NCBI GenBank assembly: GCA_027068725.1
Contig: JAMOMD010000191.1
Location: forward strand, 1-9,682
Length of the DNA: 9,682 nt
Direction of reading: 5' to 3'
Origin: Thermoproteales archaeon
GTDB lineage: Archaea > Thermoproteota > Thermoprotei > Thermoproteales > Thermocladiaceae
The position numbers were made by a program, and so were the translations under genes. The notes below the pieces were generated by a model. It was not told the origin of the DNA. It searched no databases and saw nothing but the letters and a program-made list of their open reading frames with translations. This document shows, piece after piece, positions 1 through 5,887 of this stretch (position 1 is the first letter of the stretch; every line of letters starts with the position of its first letter).

Positions 1-180
1 ACAGACGACTTGATTGATCTACTTGCTATTGTTGGAACATATAGAGAATGTATTGATAAGATAATGGACATAATCAACAAACTGAATATAAACGTAACAA
101 TTGGTTCACCTATAGCATCCTCAATGGACGAAGCGAAAAGATTTCTAAATATGGTAGTCCAAGCAGTAAAATCGACATAA
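1..180 (+). CDS. C-terminal end of a Mer-like F420-dependent reductase (luciferase-like fold), 5' end outside the window
   Basis: An open frame runs in from the left edge and stops at TAA (178-180), giving 59 residues. The order AIVGT (residues 9-13), a helix, then GSPI (35-38) and a final helix is what I recall at the C-terminus of 5,10-methylene-H4MPT reductase (Mer) and related bacterial-luciferase-like F420 enzymes, where an AxxGTP turn is followed by GSPIGP. The frame is clear; the family call rests on this short tail plus context. Ftr, which acts on the same carrier, lies 2.6 kb downstream on the same strand with an MptN-like ligase between. Mer interconverts methylene- and methyl-H4MPT using F420 in the cytoplasm. 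A different luciferase-like F420 oxidoreductase is the main alternative. The next gene begins 1 nt after the stop, so the two are probably co-transcribed. Confidence 0.62.
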   Translation, partial: TDDLIDLLAIVGTYRECIDKIMDIINKLNINVTIGSPIASSMDEAKRFLNMVVQAVKST

Positions 181-181
181 C

Positions 182-1855
182 GTGAGTTGCGAAGTACTTA
201 AGACAACACTGTCGCTCTGGGGCATAAGACTCGACGACGAATCAATAAACAGACTGTGTGAAAATTCGATAAAAGTCGAACTGAAGAAACAGGACACGTA
301 CACACTGAGACCAAGAACAATACTCCTAGTATCCTACGGCATAGTTGAGATAGAGGAAGCACTTTACGCGGCTGGTGATCTCCTTTACATAGACAGTGAG
401 AAACGTCTAATCTGTGTATCGTCTAACTGCCAGATAATTGAAGTACCTGAAGATCTTGTATCTCAGGTATTTGATAGACAGACACTACAAAAAATAACTG
501 ACACACTAAGAGTTGTGAAATCTCGCGGGCTTGATGTTCCTGTCAAATACTTTATAAGAAAATTGCCTATTGAAGCTAGTCCAGAATTAACAATAAGTGA
601 TGCTGCAAAAATGATGGCAGAACATAATGTTAGCTCAATAGTTGTGGTAGATAGTGATAGAAAACCTATAGGAATAATAACAGATACTGATCTTAGAAAA
701 TTCCTAGCTCAGGGAGAGCCAATTAACAGAAAATTAAGTGAGGTAGCTCTAAAACCGGTCATAACAACGTTAGAGACAGAGAGTGTAAGTTCAACATTAG
801 AAAGAATGTTAATGCAAGGTATTAAGCATATGATAGTAGTTAATAGTGAAGGCAAGAACGTCGGAATGGTAACACTGAGGGACCTATATGACGCGTTCAC
901 AGCTGTTCCAATAGCATTATTGAGAGATCTCCAGAAAGCTAACAAGATGGAAGAGATAACAATTGTATATAGCAGAATTTTACGACAGGTACTCAATATA
1001 CTTACTAGGAGACGAGTAGACATTGTAGAATTCTCTAGAAACTTCACAATGGCAAAGCTCTTAACTATTGCAAAGCTTCTAAGCATTGTATGTGATAGTG
1101 CAGAGGATGTTGTAGTACTTGTAAGTCCACCGTTAGCAAGCTATGACTATGTGTTTGGTGAAGAATTCACACTCTACGTTATTGGGAAATCTGAGAAAGT
1201 TTTGAATGATGTAGCACTGAAACTCAGGACAGGTCTTTCAAAGCTACTTGATATAAGTGAGGTTGTGCGTGTTGAGAATCTGTCAATAGACGATGTTGTA
1301 AATATGCCTGAAGAGGATATTAGGTTTCTAGATATAGTACTACTCTCTAGACCAGTGTGGGGTAACGCTAAGATTATTGAAGAGAAGATAGACCTATCAA
1401 GTAATGAGCTCTTTGCAAGAATAATGAAAACGTATAGGGAATATGTACGCAGTATAGAACTTCCAGTAGATATCTTTGGAAGACTGAAGGTAAGACATAT
1501 CAATTTATTTAGACAAGTAGTTGAACCAATGTCGAAAATGCTATCAATAATATTCTACATGGCTACAAGAGAAAGGCCTTCATTTAATATAAAGACGATA
1601 ATTGATGTTCTCAAGAGAGCAGAGGTCCTAGAAAATGATCTGTTGTCATCTATTGAGGTTATGATCGAGGAAATTAAGCAGCTTGAGCTGAAGGTTGCTG
1701 TTAGGAACTATATAGATAAGGCAAGATTGAGTACTGAAGTTGACATAAGCGAGCTGTCCGAAGCAGAGCTATATCATGTGAAGTACTCGCTAGACCTACT
1801 TAGGACTTTGAAAGAGCGTGTACGCGACTTCTTAGGAAAGTACGCTGCTGTATGA
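182..1855 (+). CDS. cNMP-binding-like, CBS-pair and DUF294 domain protein with a degenerate nucleotidyltransferase region
   Basis: 557 residues from a GTG start 1 nt after the upstream stop. Residues 1-100 resemble a degenerate cyclic-nucleotide-binding fold (YGIVEIE at 52-58, AAGDLLYI at 63-70, IIEVPEDL at 85-92). Residues 130-245 form two CBS repeats, each ending in the usual strand-turn-helix (GIITDTDLRKFL at 164-175, GMVTLRDLYDAF at 228-239); CBS pairs commonly bind adenine nucleotides. From about 247 the helical lead-in and, at 425-555, the helical C-terminal region match the DUF294/GlnD-like group. The nucleotidyltransferase core that should lie between carries no GSxGRxE motif or following acidic motif: PPLASYDYVFGEEFTLYV (317-334) occupies that place, so it is probably catalytically dead. 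I infer a nucleotide-sensing regulatory or scaffold protein. Its position between the Mer-like and MptN-like genes, with an ATGA overlap to the latter, hints at control of the H4MPT pathway, but this is unproven. Confidence 0.8.
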   Translation: MSCEVLKTTLSLWGIRLDDESINRLCENSIKVELKKQDTYTLRPRTILLVSYGIVEIEEALYAAGDLLYIDSEKRLICVSSNCQIIEVPEDLVSQVFDRQTLQKITDTLRVVKSRGLDVPVKYFIRKLPIEASPELTISDAAKMMAEHNVSSIVVVDSDRKPIGIITDTDLRKFLAQGEPINRKLSEVALKPVITTLETESVSSTLERMLMQGIKHMIVVNSEGKNVGMVTLRDLYDAFTAVPIALLRDLQKANKMEEITIVYSRILRQVLNILTRRRVDIVEFSRNFTMAKLLTIAKLLSIVCDSAEDVVVLVSPPLASYDYVFGEEFTLYVIGKSEKVLNDVALKLRTGLSKLLDISEVVRVENLSIDDVVNMPEEDIRFLDIVLLSRPVWGNAKIIEEKIDLSSNELFARIMKTYREYVRSIELPVDIFGRLKVRHINLFRQVVEPMSKMLSIIFYMATRERPSFNIKTIIDVLKRAEVLENDLLSSIEVMIEEIKQLELKVAVRNYIDKARLSTEVDISELSEAELYHVKYSLDLLRTLKERVRDFLGKYAAV

Positions 1856-2769
1856 CGCTTACTCTTGGAATATTAACTAGAAATCCTAATAGTTGGGCCT
1901 CTAAAGAGCTTCAGAGAGCTTGCATTCAGGAAGGTATTAGCTATATTTTCTTTAAATTTAGTGATGTTACAGCAAAGATTTGTGGACCCTATGACGTTAA
2001 GGCGTACATTAGAGGAGTCGATATTAGATCATTAACTGATGTTGTTCTAGTTAGACCTATTGGTAAGTGCTCTCTCGAACAGGCAATCTTTAGGATTGAT
2101 TTTCTTCATCTTCTGAAGGAGCTTGGTATTCGTGTAATTAATGATCCGAGATCTATCGAAATTGCAATTGACAAGTTCAGGACTTTGTACATGCTTGCCT
2201 TGAGAGGATTCAAGACTCCTCTGACTATTGTCATGGAGAACGAGTATAGAATATTTGATAGTTCTTGTGCTGATATTTTCAATAAGAGAGATATTGTTAT
2301 TAAGCCTCTCTTTGGTTCTAGGGGATTCGGTATTGTTAGATTAAGATGTATTAAAGATGTTGAGGATTTAATTTGGAGGATAGGGTTCTACCTTACGTCT
2401 CTTGGGGCTGTTGTGTATATTCAGGAGTATCTTAGGAAAAGAGGAGTTGATTATAGATTGTTTGTAATTGGTGATAGAGTTGTCGCATCAATGATCAGAA
2501 GAGCGCCGCCTGGTCAGTGGAAGACAAATATTTCACGAGGTGGAAGACCTGTGCCAGTTAAGGTGAGTGAGAACCTTGCGGATGTTGCTATTAGGGCATG
2601 TGAAGTTATTGGTTGTGAGATTGCTGGGGTTGATGTAGTTGAGCTTGAGGGAGAGTACTATATTCTTGAGTTAAATACGCAGCCTGGCTGGAGAGGAATT
2701 CAGGAGGCTACGGGAGTCGATATCGCACGAGAAATTGTGAAGTATATTAAGGAAAGTGTAAAAAAGTGA
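1852..2769 (+). CDS. mptN: RimK-family ATP-grasp ligase, probable H4MPT:alpha-L-glutamate ligase (MptN-like)
   Basis: 305 residues; the ATG overlaps the previous stop as ATGA, so translation is probably coupled. The ATP-grasp fold is visible: DKFRT (107-111), the phosphate-binding KPLFGSRGFG (151-160), QEYLRKRGVDYRLFVIGD (191-208), the metal-site ELNTQPG (273-279), and a C-terminal GIQEATGVDIA (282-292) shared with RimK and its relatives. The N-terminal stretch VLVRPIGKCSLEQAIFRIDF (65-84) is typical of the RimK/MptN/CofF group. These enzymes join an alpha-linked glutamate to a carboxylate using ATP. MptN glutamylates H4MPT, CofF modifies F420 and LysX acts on alpha-aminoadipate; sequence alone does not separate them. 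The flanking Mer-like and Ftr genes make an H4MPT role the best guess. Family assignment is firm, substrate is inferred. Third positions here are strikingly T/G-rich compared with the 3' half of ftr. Confidence 0.8.
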   Translation: MTLTLGILTRNPNSWASKELQRACIQEGISYIFFKFSDVTAKICGPYDVKAYIRGVDIRSLTDVVLVRPIGKCSLEQAIFRIDFLHLLKELGIRVINDPRSIEIAIDKFRTLYMLALRGFKTPLTIVMENEYRIFDSSCADIFNKRDIVIKPLFGSRGFGIVRLRCIKDVEDLIWRIGFYLTSLGAVVYIQEYLRKRGVDYRLFVIGDRVVASMIRRAPPGQWKTNISRGGRPVPVKVSENLADVAIRACEVIGCEIAGVDVVELEGEYYILELNTQPGWRGIQEATGVDIAREIVKYIKESVKK

Positions 2770-2798
2770 TGATGCAAGGCTCAGTCTAACAGTAGCAC

Positions 2799-3749
2799 AT
2801 GAACATTAATGTGAACGAGGAGGTTCTTGCAAAGATTGAGGATACGTTTGCTGAGGCTTTTCCAATGTACGTGTCCCGTGTTCTTATAACCGCAAGAGAT
2901 AGATATTGGGCATATGTTGCGGGTACGCTTGCTACAGGATTTGCAACGTCAATAATAATGTGTCCCTGTGAGGCAGGAATAGAGGGCTTCGTAAGTCCAG
3001 ATTCTACACCAGACAATAGACCAGGTGTTCTTGTCCAGTTCTGGCACAGTGACCTAGGTCTGCTCAAGCAGCAGCTCATTCTTAGATTAAGTCAAGTTGT
3101 CCTTACATGTCCTACAACTCGTGTTTTTGATGGGCTGCCTAAGGTAAAGAGGAAATTAACAGTAGGTACAACAATAGCCAAATTTGGAGACGGATTTGAG
3201 CGCCAGGTCGAGGCGTTTGGCAGAAAAATGTGGGCAATCCCCGTCATGGAAGGCGAGTTTCTCATAGAGGAGAAAGTTGGAGTAATGAAAGGCGTTGCAG
3301 GAGGCAATATCATAATTCTCGCAAGTGATCCTGACGAAGGTCTAAGAGCAGCAAAGAGTGCTGTACGAGCAATCAGGAAGTACGTGAGAAGAGTGATAAT
3401 GCCCTTCCCTGGAGGAGTCTGCCGTGCAGGATCAAAACCTGGCTCTTTAAAGTATCCTAAAGTAAAGGCAACAACAAACCACCCATACTGCCCTACACTG
3501 AGAGACAAGGTGCCAGACACACGTGTTCCAGAGAATGTAAAATGCGTGTACGAGATCGTTATAAATGGACTAACACAGGAAGATGTCGCTAAAGCAATGG
3601 GTATTGCTGCAATAACAGCTGCTCAGTACAGATCTGTCATAAAAGTAACAGCAGGAAACTATGGTGGAAAACTAGGTCCCTACAAGATATTTCTAAAAGA
3701 TGCAGTCAACAAAGTCATAGAATTATTGACAGAGAAGACTACGCAATAG
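2799..3749 (+). CDS. ftr: Formylmethanofuran--tetrahydromethanopterin N-formyltransferase
   Basis: 316 residues, close to the ~297 usual for Ftr, with about 20 extra at the C-terminus. Conserved blocks lie in order: IEDTFAEAFPM (13-23), IMCPCEAGIE (53-62), DNRPGV (72-77), VLTCPTT (101-107), PVMEGEFLIEE (148-158), KGVAGGN (164-170), PFPGGVCRAGSK (202-213), ATTNHPYCPTLRDK (224-237), YEIVINGL (251-258) and TAGNYGGKLG (284-293). The enzyme moves the formyl group between formylmethanofuran and the N5 of H4MPT, a cytoplasmic C1 step in methanogenesis, methanotrophy and the archaeal Wood-Ljungdahl branch. The ATG at 2799 places IEDTFAEAF at the usual distance from the N-terminus. A 29-nt gap separates it from the ligase; an A-rich stretch at 2757-2766 could be a weak TATA box, or the gene may be read from upstream. 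Its 3' end overlaps the convergent gene by 27 nt. Confidence 0.95.
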   Translation: MNINVNEEVLAKIEDTFAEAFPMYVSRVLITARDRYWAYVAGTLATGFATSIIMCPCEAGIEGFVSPDSTPDNRPGVLVQFWHSDLGLLKQQLILRLSQVVLTCPTTRVFDGLPKVKRKLTVGTTIAKFGDGFERQVEAFGRKMWAIPVMEGEFLIEEKVGVMKGVAGGNIIILASDPDEGLRAAKSAVRAIRKYVRRVIMPFPGGVCRAGSKPGSLKYPKVKATTNHPYCPTLRDKVPDTRVPENVKCVYEIVINGLTQEDVAKAMGIAAITAAQYRSVIKVTAGNYGGKLGPYKIFLKDAVNKVIELLTEKTTQ

Positions 3750-4250
3750 AATAACATCTTCAATAGTATCAACATCATAGACCTGTCCACACAATTTAAC
3801 ATTTCTCCATCGAAAATCTACACCAAACACACACCTATCATACGTTACCACACTAATACCAGTAAACTTTCCATTCTCATCAACAAATGTGATACAGACA
3901 TCAGGTTCAGCAGACAATGCAATATTAAACACTTGTCTAACAACATCTCTAGCAATAACTATATCACAGGGAAAGAATATTAGTGGCCTATCACGTGTAA
4001 CATTAACTATCATACACATATCATAGCAAAGATCACGTCCAGTAGTTATTAAGAAGTCTATATTATTTTCTCTACAGAATCTTATTATACCGCTATGTCT
4101 AAGTGACGTAGCTACAATAATTCTTGAGCAGAACTCTTCAACAACATTTATCACATGTTCGATGATTGCTCTATCACAAATCCTTATAAGACACTTCTCG
4201 TGATTTCCAAATCGAGAACCTTTTCCACCTGCTAAGATAACCGCAAGCAT
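3723..4250 (-). CDS. cobY: CobY/MobA-like nucleotidyltransferase, probable adenosylcobinamide-phosphate guanylyltransferase
   Basis: 175 residues. The N-terminal LAGGKGSRFG (6-15) followed by EK (18-19) is the nucleotide-binding signature of MobA/CobY-type GTP transferases. FFPCDIV (92-98) carries the expected metal-binding aspartate (D96), TTGRDLCYDM (69-78) resembles the TSGxG stretch I recall in CobY, and DVDTIEDVILL near the C-terminus matches the NVNT/DL tail of CobY. CobY converts adenosylcobinamide phosphate and GTP to the GDP derivative in archaeal cobamide assembly. The small size and absence of an inserted domain favour CobY over MobA, but another sugar-phosphate or cofactor nucleotidyltransferase cannot be excluded. 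Corrinoids serve methyl transfer linked to the H4MPT pathway encoded next door, a plausible but unproven connection. The start lies inside the end of trpC (19-nt overlap), so it is probably translated by coupling. It is cysteine-rich, with seven Cys in the first 95 residues. Confidence 0.65.
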   Translation of the reverse strand: MLAVILAGGKGSRFGNHEKCLIRICDRAIIEHVINVVEEFCSRIIVATSLRHSGIIRFCRENNIDFLITTGRDLCYDMCMIVNVTRDRPLIFFPCDIVIARDVVRQVFNIALSAEPDVCITFVDENGKFTGISVVTYDRCVFGVDFRWRNVKLCGQVYDVDTIEDVILLRSLLCQ

Positions 4251-5008
4251 TGCTCATAGAGTCTTCTTACTAAATCTACATTCTCCATTATGCTAGTACC
4301 AATTAAGAACCCTCTCACTTTACTTCTTACAGAAACAAATTTCTCTAGATCCCTCTCGTTTCGTATTCCACTCTCAGCAATTATGGGGCCATCATATTCA
4401 ACTTCTCTAATTATGTTTACACATCTCTCAATATTTACGTCAAGTGTTGTTAGATCTCTAGCATTTACGCCAAGGATTGCCTCGCCTCGCGATAATGTGC
4501 TGACAATCTGTTTTGCATGCTCTATATTATCTACTTCAATAATAGCATCGATTCCTATCGATTTTGCGTAATCAAAGAATTCTATAGTATCCTTGCCGAG
4601 AACCTTAACTATTAGTAGAACTATGTCAGCACCTATGTTGTATGCTAAATCTATTTGCCATTTGTCGACTATGAAATCTTTCATAAGCACAGGTTTTCCT
4701 GATAGCTCCTTTATCTGCCTTAGAAATATGTATGATCCGAGAAACCATCGTGGTTCTGTTAATACTGAATATGCTGTAACGTATTGTAATGTATGTTTTA
4801 CAAATTCTTCGCAGGATATTCTTAGGTTTATTATTTTACTTGGAGATGCTCTTTTGTACTCTGCAATAATGCTCCATTTTGAAGATTCCATTAGTTTTGC
4901 GCGAAGGCTAAGTAGAGGTACGTCTCTGTCTTCAGGTAGTTTAAACATTTTCTTCTCGTATTCTACTCTCTTCTTAGTGTAGTGCACAATCTCGTCTAGC
5001 AGAGACAT
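4232..5008 (-). CDS. trpC: Indole-3-glycerol phosphate synthase
   Basis: 258 residues, near the ~247 of the archaeal single-domain enzyme. The TIM-barrel active-site blocks are all present: IIAEYKRASPS (47-57; E50, K52, S55), SVLTEPRWFLGS (81-92), PVLMKDFIVDKWQI (106-119; general-acid lysine K110), IIEVDN (156-161; E158), LGVNARDLTTLDV (179-191; N182) and IIAESGI (209-215; S213). The enzyme closes carboxyphenylamino-deoxyribulose 5-phosphate to indole-3-glycerol phosphate in tryptophan synthesis. The usual His after EV in EVHN is Asp here. The ATG at 5006-5008 lies about 35 nt from an AAATTTAAA box shared with the divergent transketolase genes, implying a very short leader. No other trp gene is in the window; instead trpC is joined by overlap to the cobY-like gene. 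Confidence 0.95.
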   Translation of the reverse strand: MSLLDEIVHYTKKRVEYEKKMFKLPEDRDVPLLSLRAKLMESSKWSIIAEYKRASPSKIINLRISCEEFVKHTLQYVTAYSVLTEPRWFLGSYIFLRQIKELSGKPVLMKDFIVDKWQIDLAYNIGADIVLLIVKVLGKDTIEFFDYAKSIGIDAIIEVDNIEHAKQIVSTLSRGEAILGVNARDLTTLDVNIERCVNIIREVEYDGPIIAESGIRNERDLEKFVSVRSKVRGFLIGTSIMENVDLVRRLYEQCLRLS

Positions 5009-5038
5009 TTTGTGATGCGTAATGATCTTTCTGGAAGC

Positions 5039-5047
5039 TTTAAATTT
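5039..5047. promoter_or_regulatory. Shared TATA box between trpC (-) and the transketolase operon (+)
   Basis: TTTAAATTT on the + strand reads AAATTTAAA on the minus strand, so either strand offers a good archaeal TATA box. Its centre (5043) is 32 nt before the ATG at 5075 and 35 nt before the trpC ATG at 5008. With the usual TATA-to-start-of-transcription distance of about 26 nt, both mRNAs would have leaders under 10 nt. This is the only strong AT-rich element in the gap. The use in both directions is inferred. Confidence 0.65.
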
Positions 5048-5074
5048 CCCTTAGGTCTCAGAACGTTGATACTA

Positions 5075-5887
5075 ATGAACTTAATTGAGCACCTGCAGAC
5101 AATTGCGGATAAGGCACGTAAGTATCTGGTGCTCATATCTGCGTACAATCCTGGTGTTCATCTCGGCTCGGCTCTCTCAGTCATAGAGATACTCACAGTC
5201 CTCTACGGCACTGGTAGAGTGAAGTTCCTAAATGGTGGTATTGATAGGAACTGGCTAATACTCAGCAAGGGTCACGCAGTCCATGCAATATACGCAATAG
5301 CTGCAGCAATGGGCTACTTGACGTGGAATGACCTCAGATCATCAGGAATGATAGGAAGCCCACTTCAGAACCATCCTGAAATAGGGGCACTTGGAATAGA
5401 CGTTGCTACTGGCTCACTGGCACAGGGAATAAGCATTGGTGTAGGAATTGCACTAGGTCTACGTAAGCGAGGACTTGACAGGAGGGTCTACGTAATAGTT
5501 GGTGATGGAGAGCTAGATGAAGGTCAGGCATGGGAGGCATTCGCGACTGCTGCACACTATAACTTGACTAACTTCATACCTATAGTAGACCACAACAAGA
5601 TTCAGCTCGATGGAGAGATTAGTAAGGTGAAGTCAAAGGGAGAGCTCAGGAAAAGATTCGAAGCTCTAGGGTACTCAGTCGTGGAGGTTGATGGTCACGA
5701 TATTGCGTCTCTTCTAGCAGTTCTTGAAGATGTTGAACATAGTGGAAGAATGTCGGTCATAATTGCACATACTGTACGCGGCAAAGGTGTTCCACAGCTT
5801 GAGAATACGCCGAGACAGAGGATAACGAGAGAGGAAGCTCTCAAGTTATTAGAAGAGTGGAGAGTTAGTGAAGAGGTGCTGGCATGA
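5075..5887 (+). CDS. Transketolase, N-terminal (thiamine diphosphate-binding) subunit
   Basis: 270 residues from the ATG at 5075. An in-frame GTG at 5012 would add 21 residues but would place the TATA box inside the gene, and the family normally starts just before the IEELExxA-like helix, here LIEHLQTIADKAR (3-15). Key blocks are NPGVHLGSALS (25-35, the GHPGGSLS region with H29 kept), LSKGHAVHA (63-71), the diphosphate-binding GDGELDEG (143-150) and N174 in DHNK, giving the GDG-x28-N thiamine diphosphate motif. Together with the next gene it forms the split transketolase common in archaea, moving two-carbon ketol units between sugar phosphates. In an archaeon without an oxidative pentose phosphate pathway it would mainly make erythrose 4-phosphate and pentoses, which fits its divergent pairing with trpC. 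The stop overlaps the next start (ATGA). Confidence 0.92.
   Translation: MNLIEHLQTIADKARKYLVLISAYNPGVHLGSALSVIEILTVLYGTGRVKFLNGGIDRNWLILSKGHAVHAIYAIAAAMGYLTWNDLRSSGMIGSPLQNHPEIGALGIDVATGSLAQGISIGVGIALGLRKRGLDRRVYVIVGDGELDEGQAWEAFATAAHYNLTNFIPIVDHNKIQLDGEISKVKSKGELRKRFEALGYSVVEVDGHDIASLLAVLEDVEHSGRMSVIIAHTVRGKGVPQLENTPRQRITREEALKLLEEWRVSEEVLA

Noticed and set aside
709..1503. Two minus-strand open frames inside the CBS/DUF294 gene
   Set aside because: Shadow frames antisense to a gene with clear CBS repeats; no start signals or family features.
1852..2769. Assignment of the ATP-grasp gene as LysX of lysine/arginine synthesis
   Set aside because: No LysW-like carrier or other lys/arg gene is nearby, and the neighbours all point to H4MPT chemistry; kept only as an alternative.
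2766..2830. GTGATGA at the ligase/ftr junction as the C box of a second guide RNA
   Set aside because: No CTGA D' box follows at about 12 nt and no C'/D pair is present; the match arises from the TGA stop and nearby bases.
3092..3520. 142-codon minus-strand open frame within ftr
   Set aside because: Antisense to strongly conserved Ftr motifs, with no promoter or recognisable domain.
4290..4982. Two + strand open frames across trpC
   Set aside because: Antisense to all catalytic motifs of trpC; their sequences look like reversed coding.
5012..5074. GTG at 5012 as the transketolase N-subunit start
   Set aside because: It would place the TATA-like TTTAAATTT inside the coding region and add residues that the family lacks; the ATG at 5075 fits both promoter and homology.
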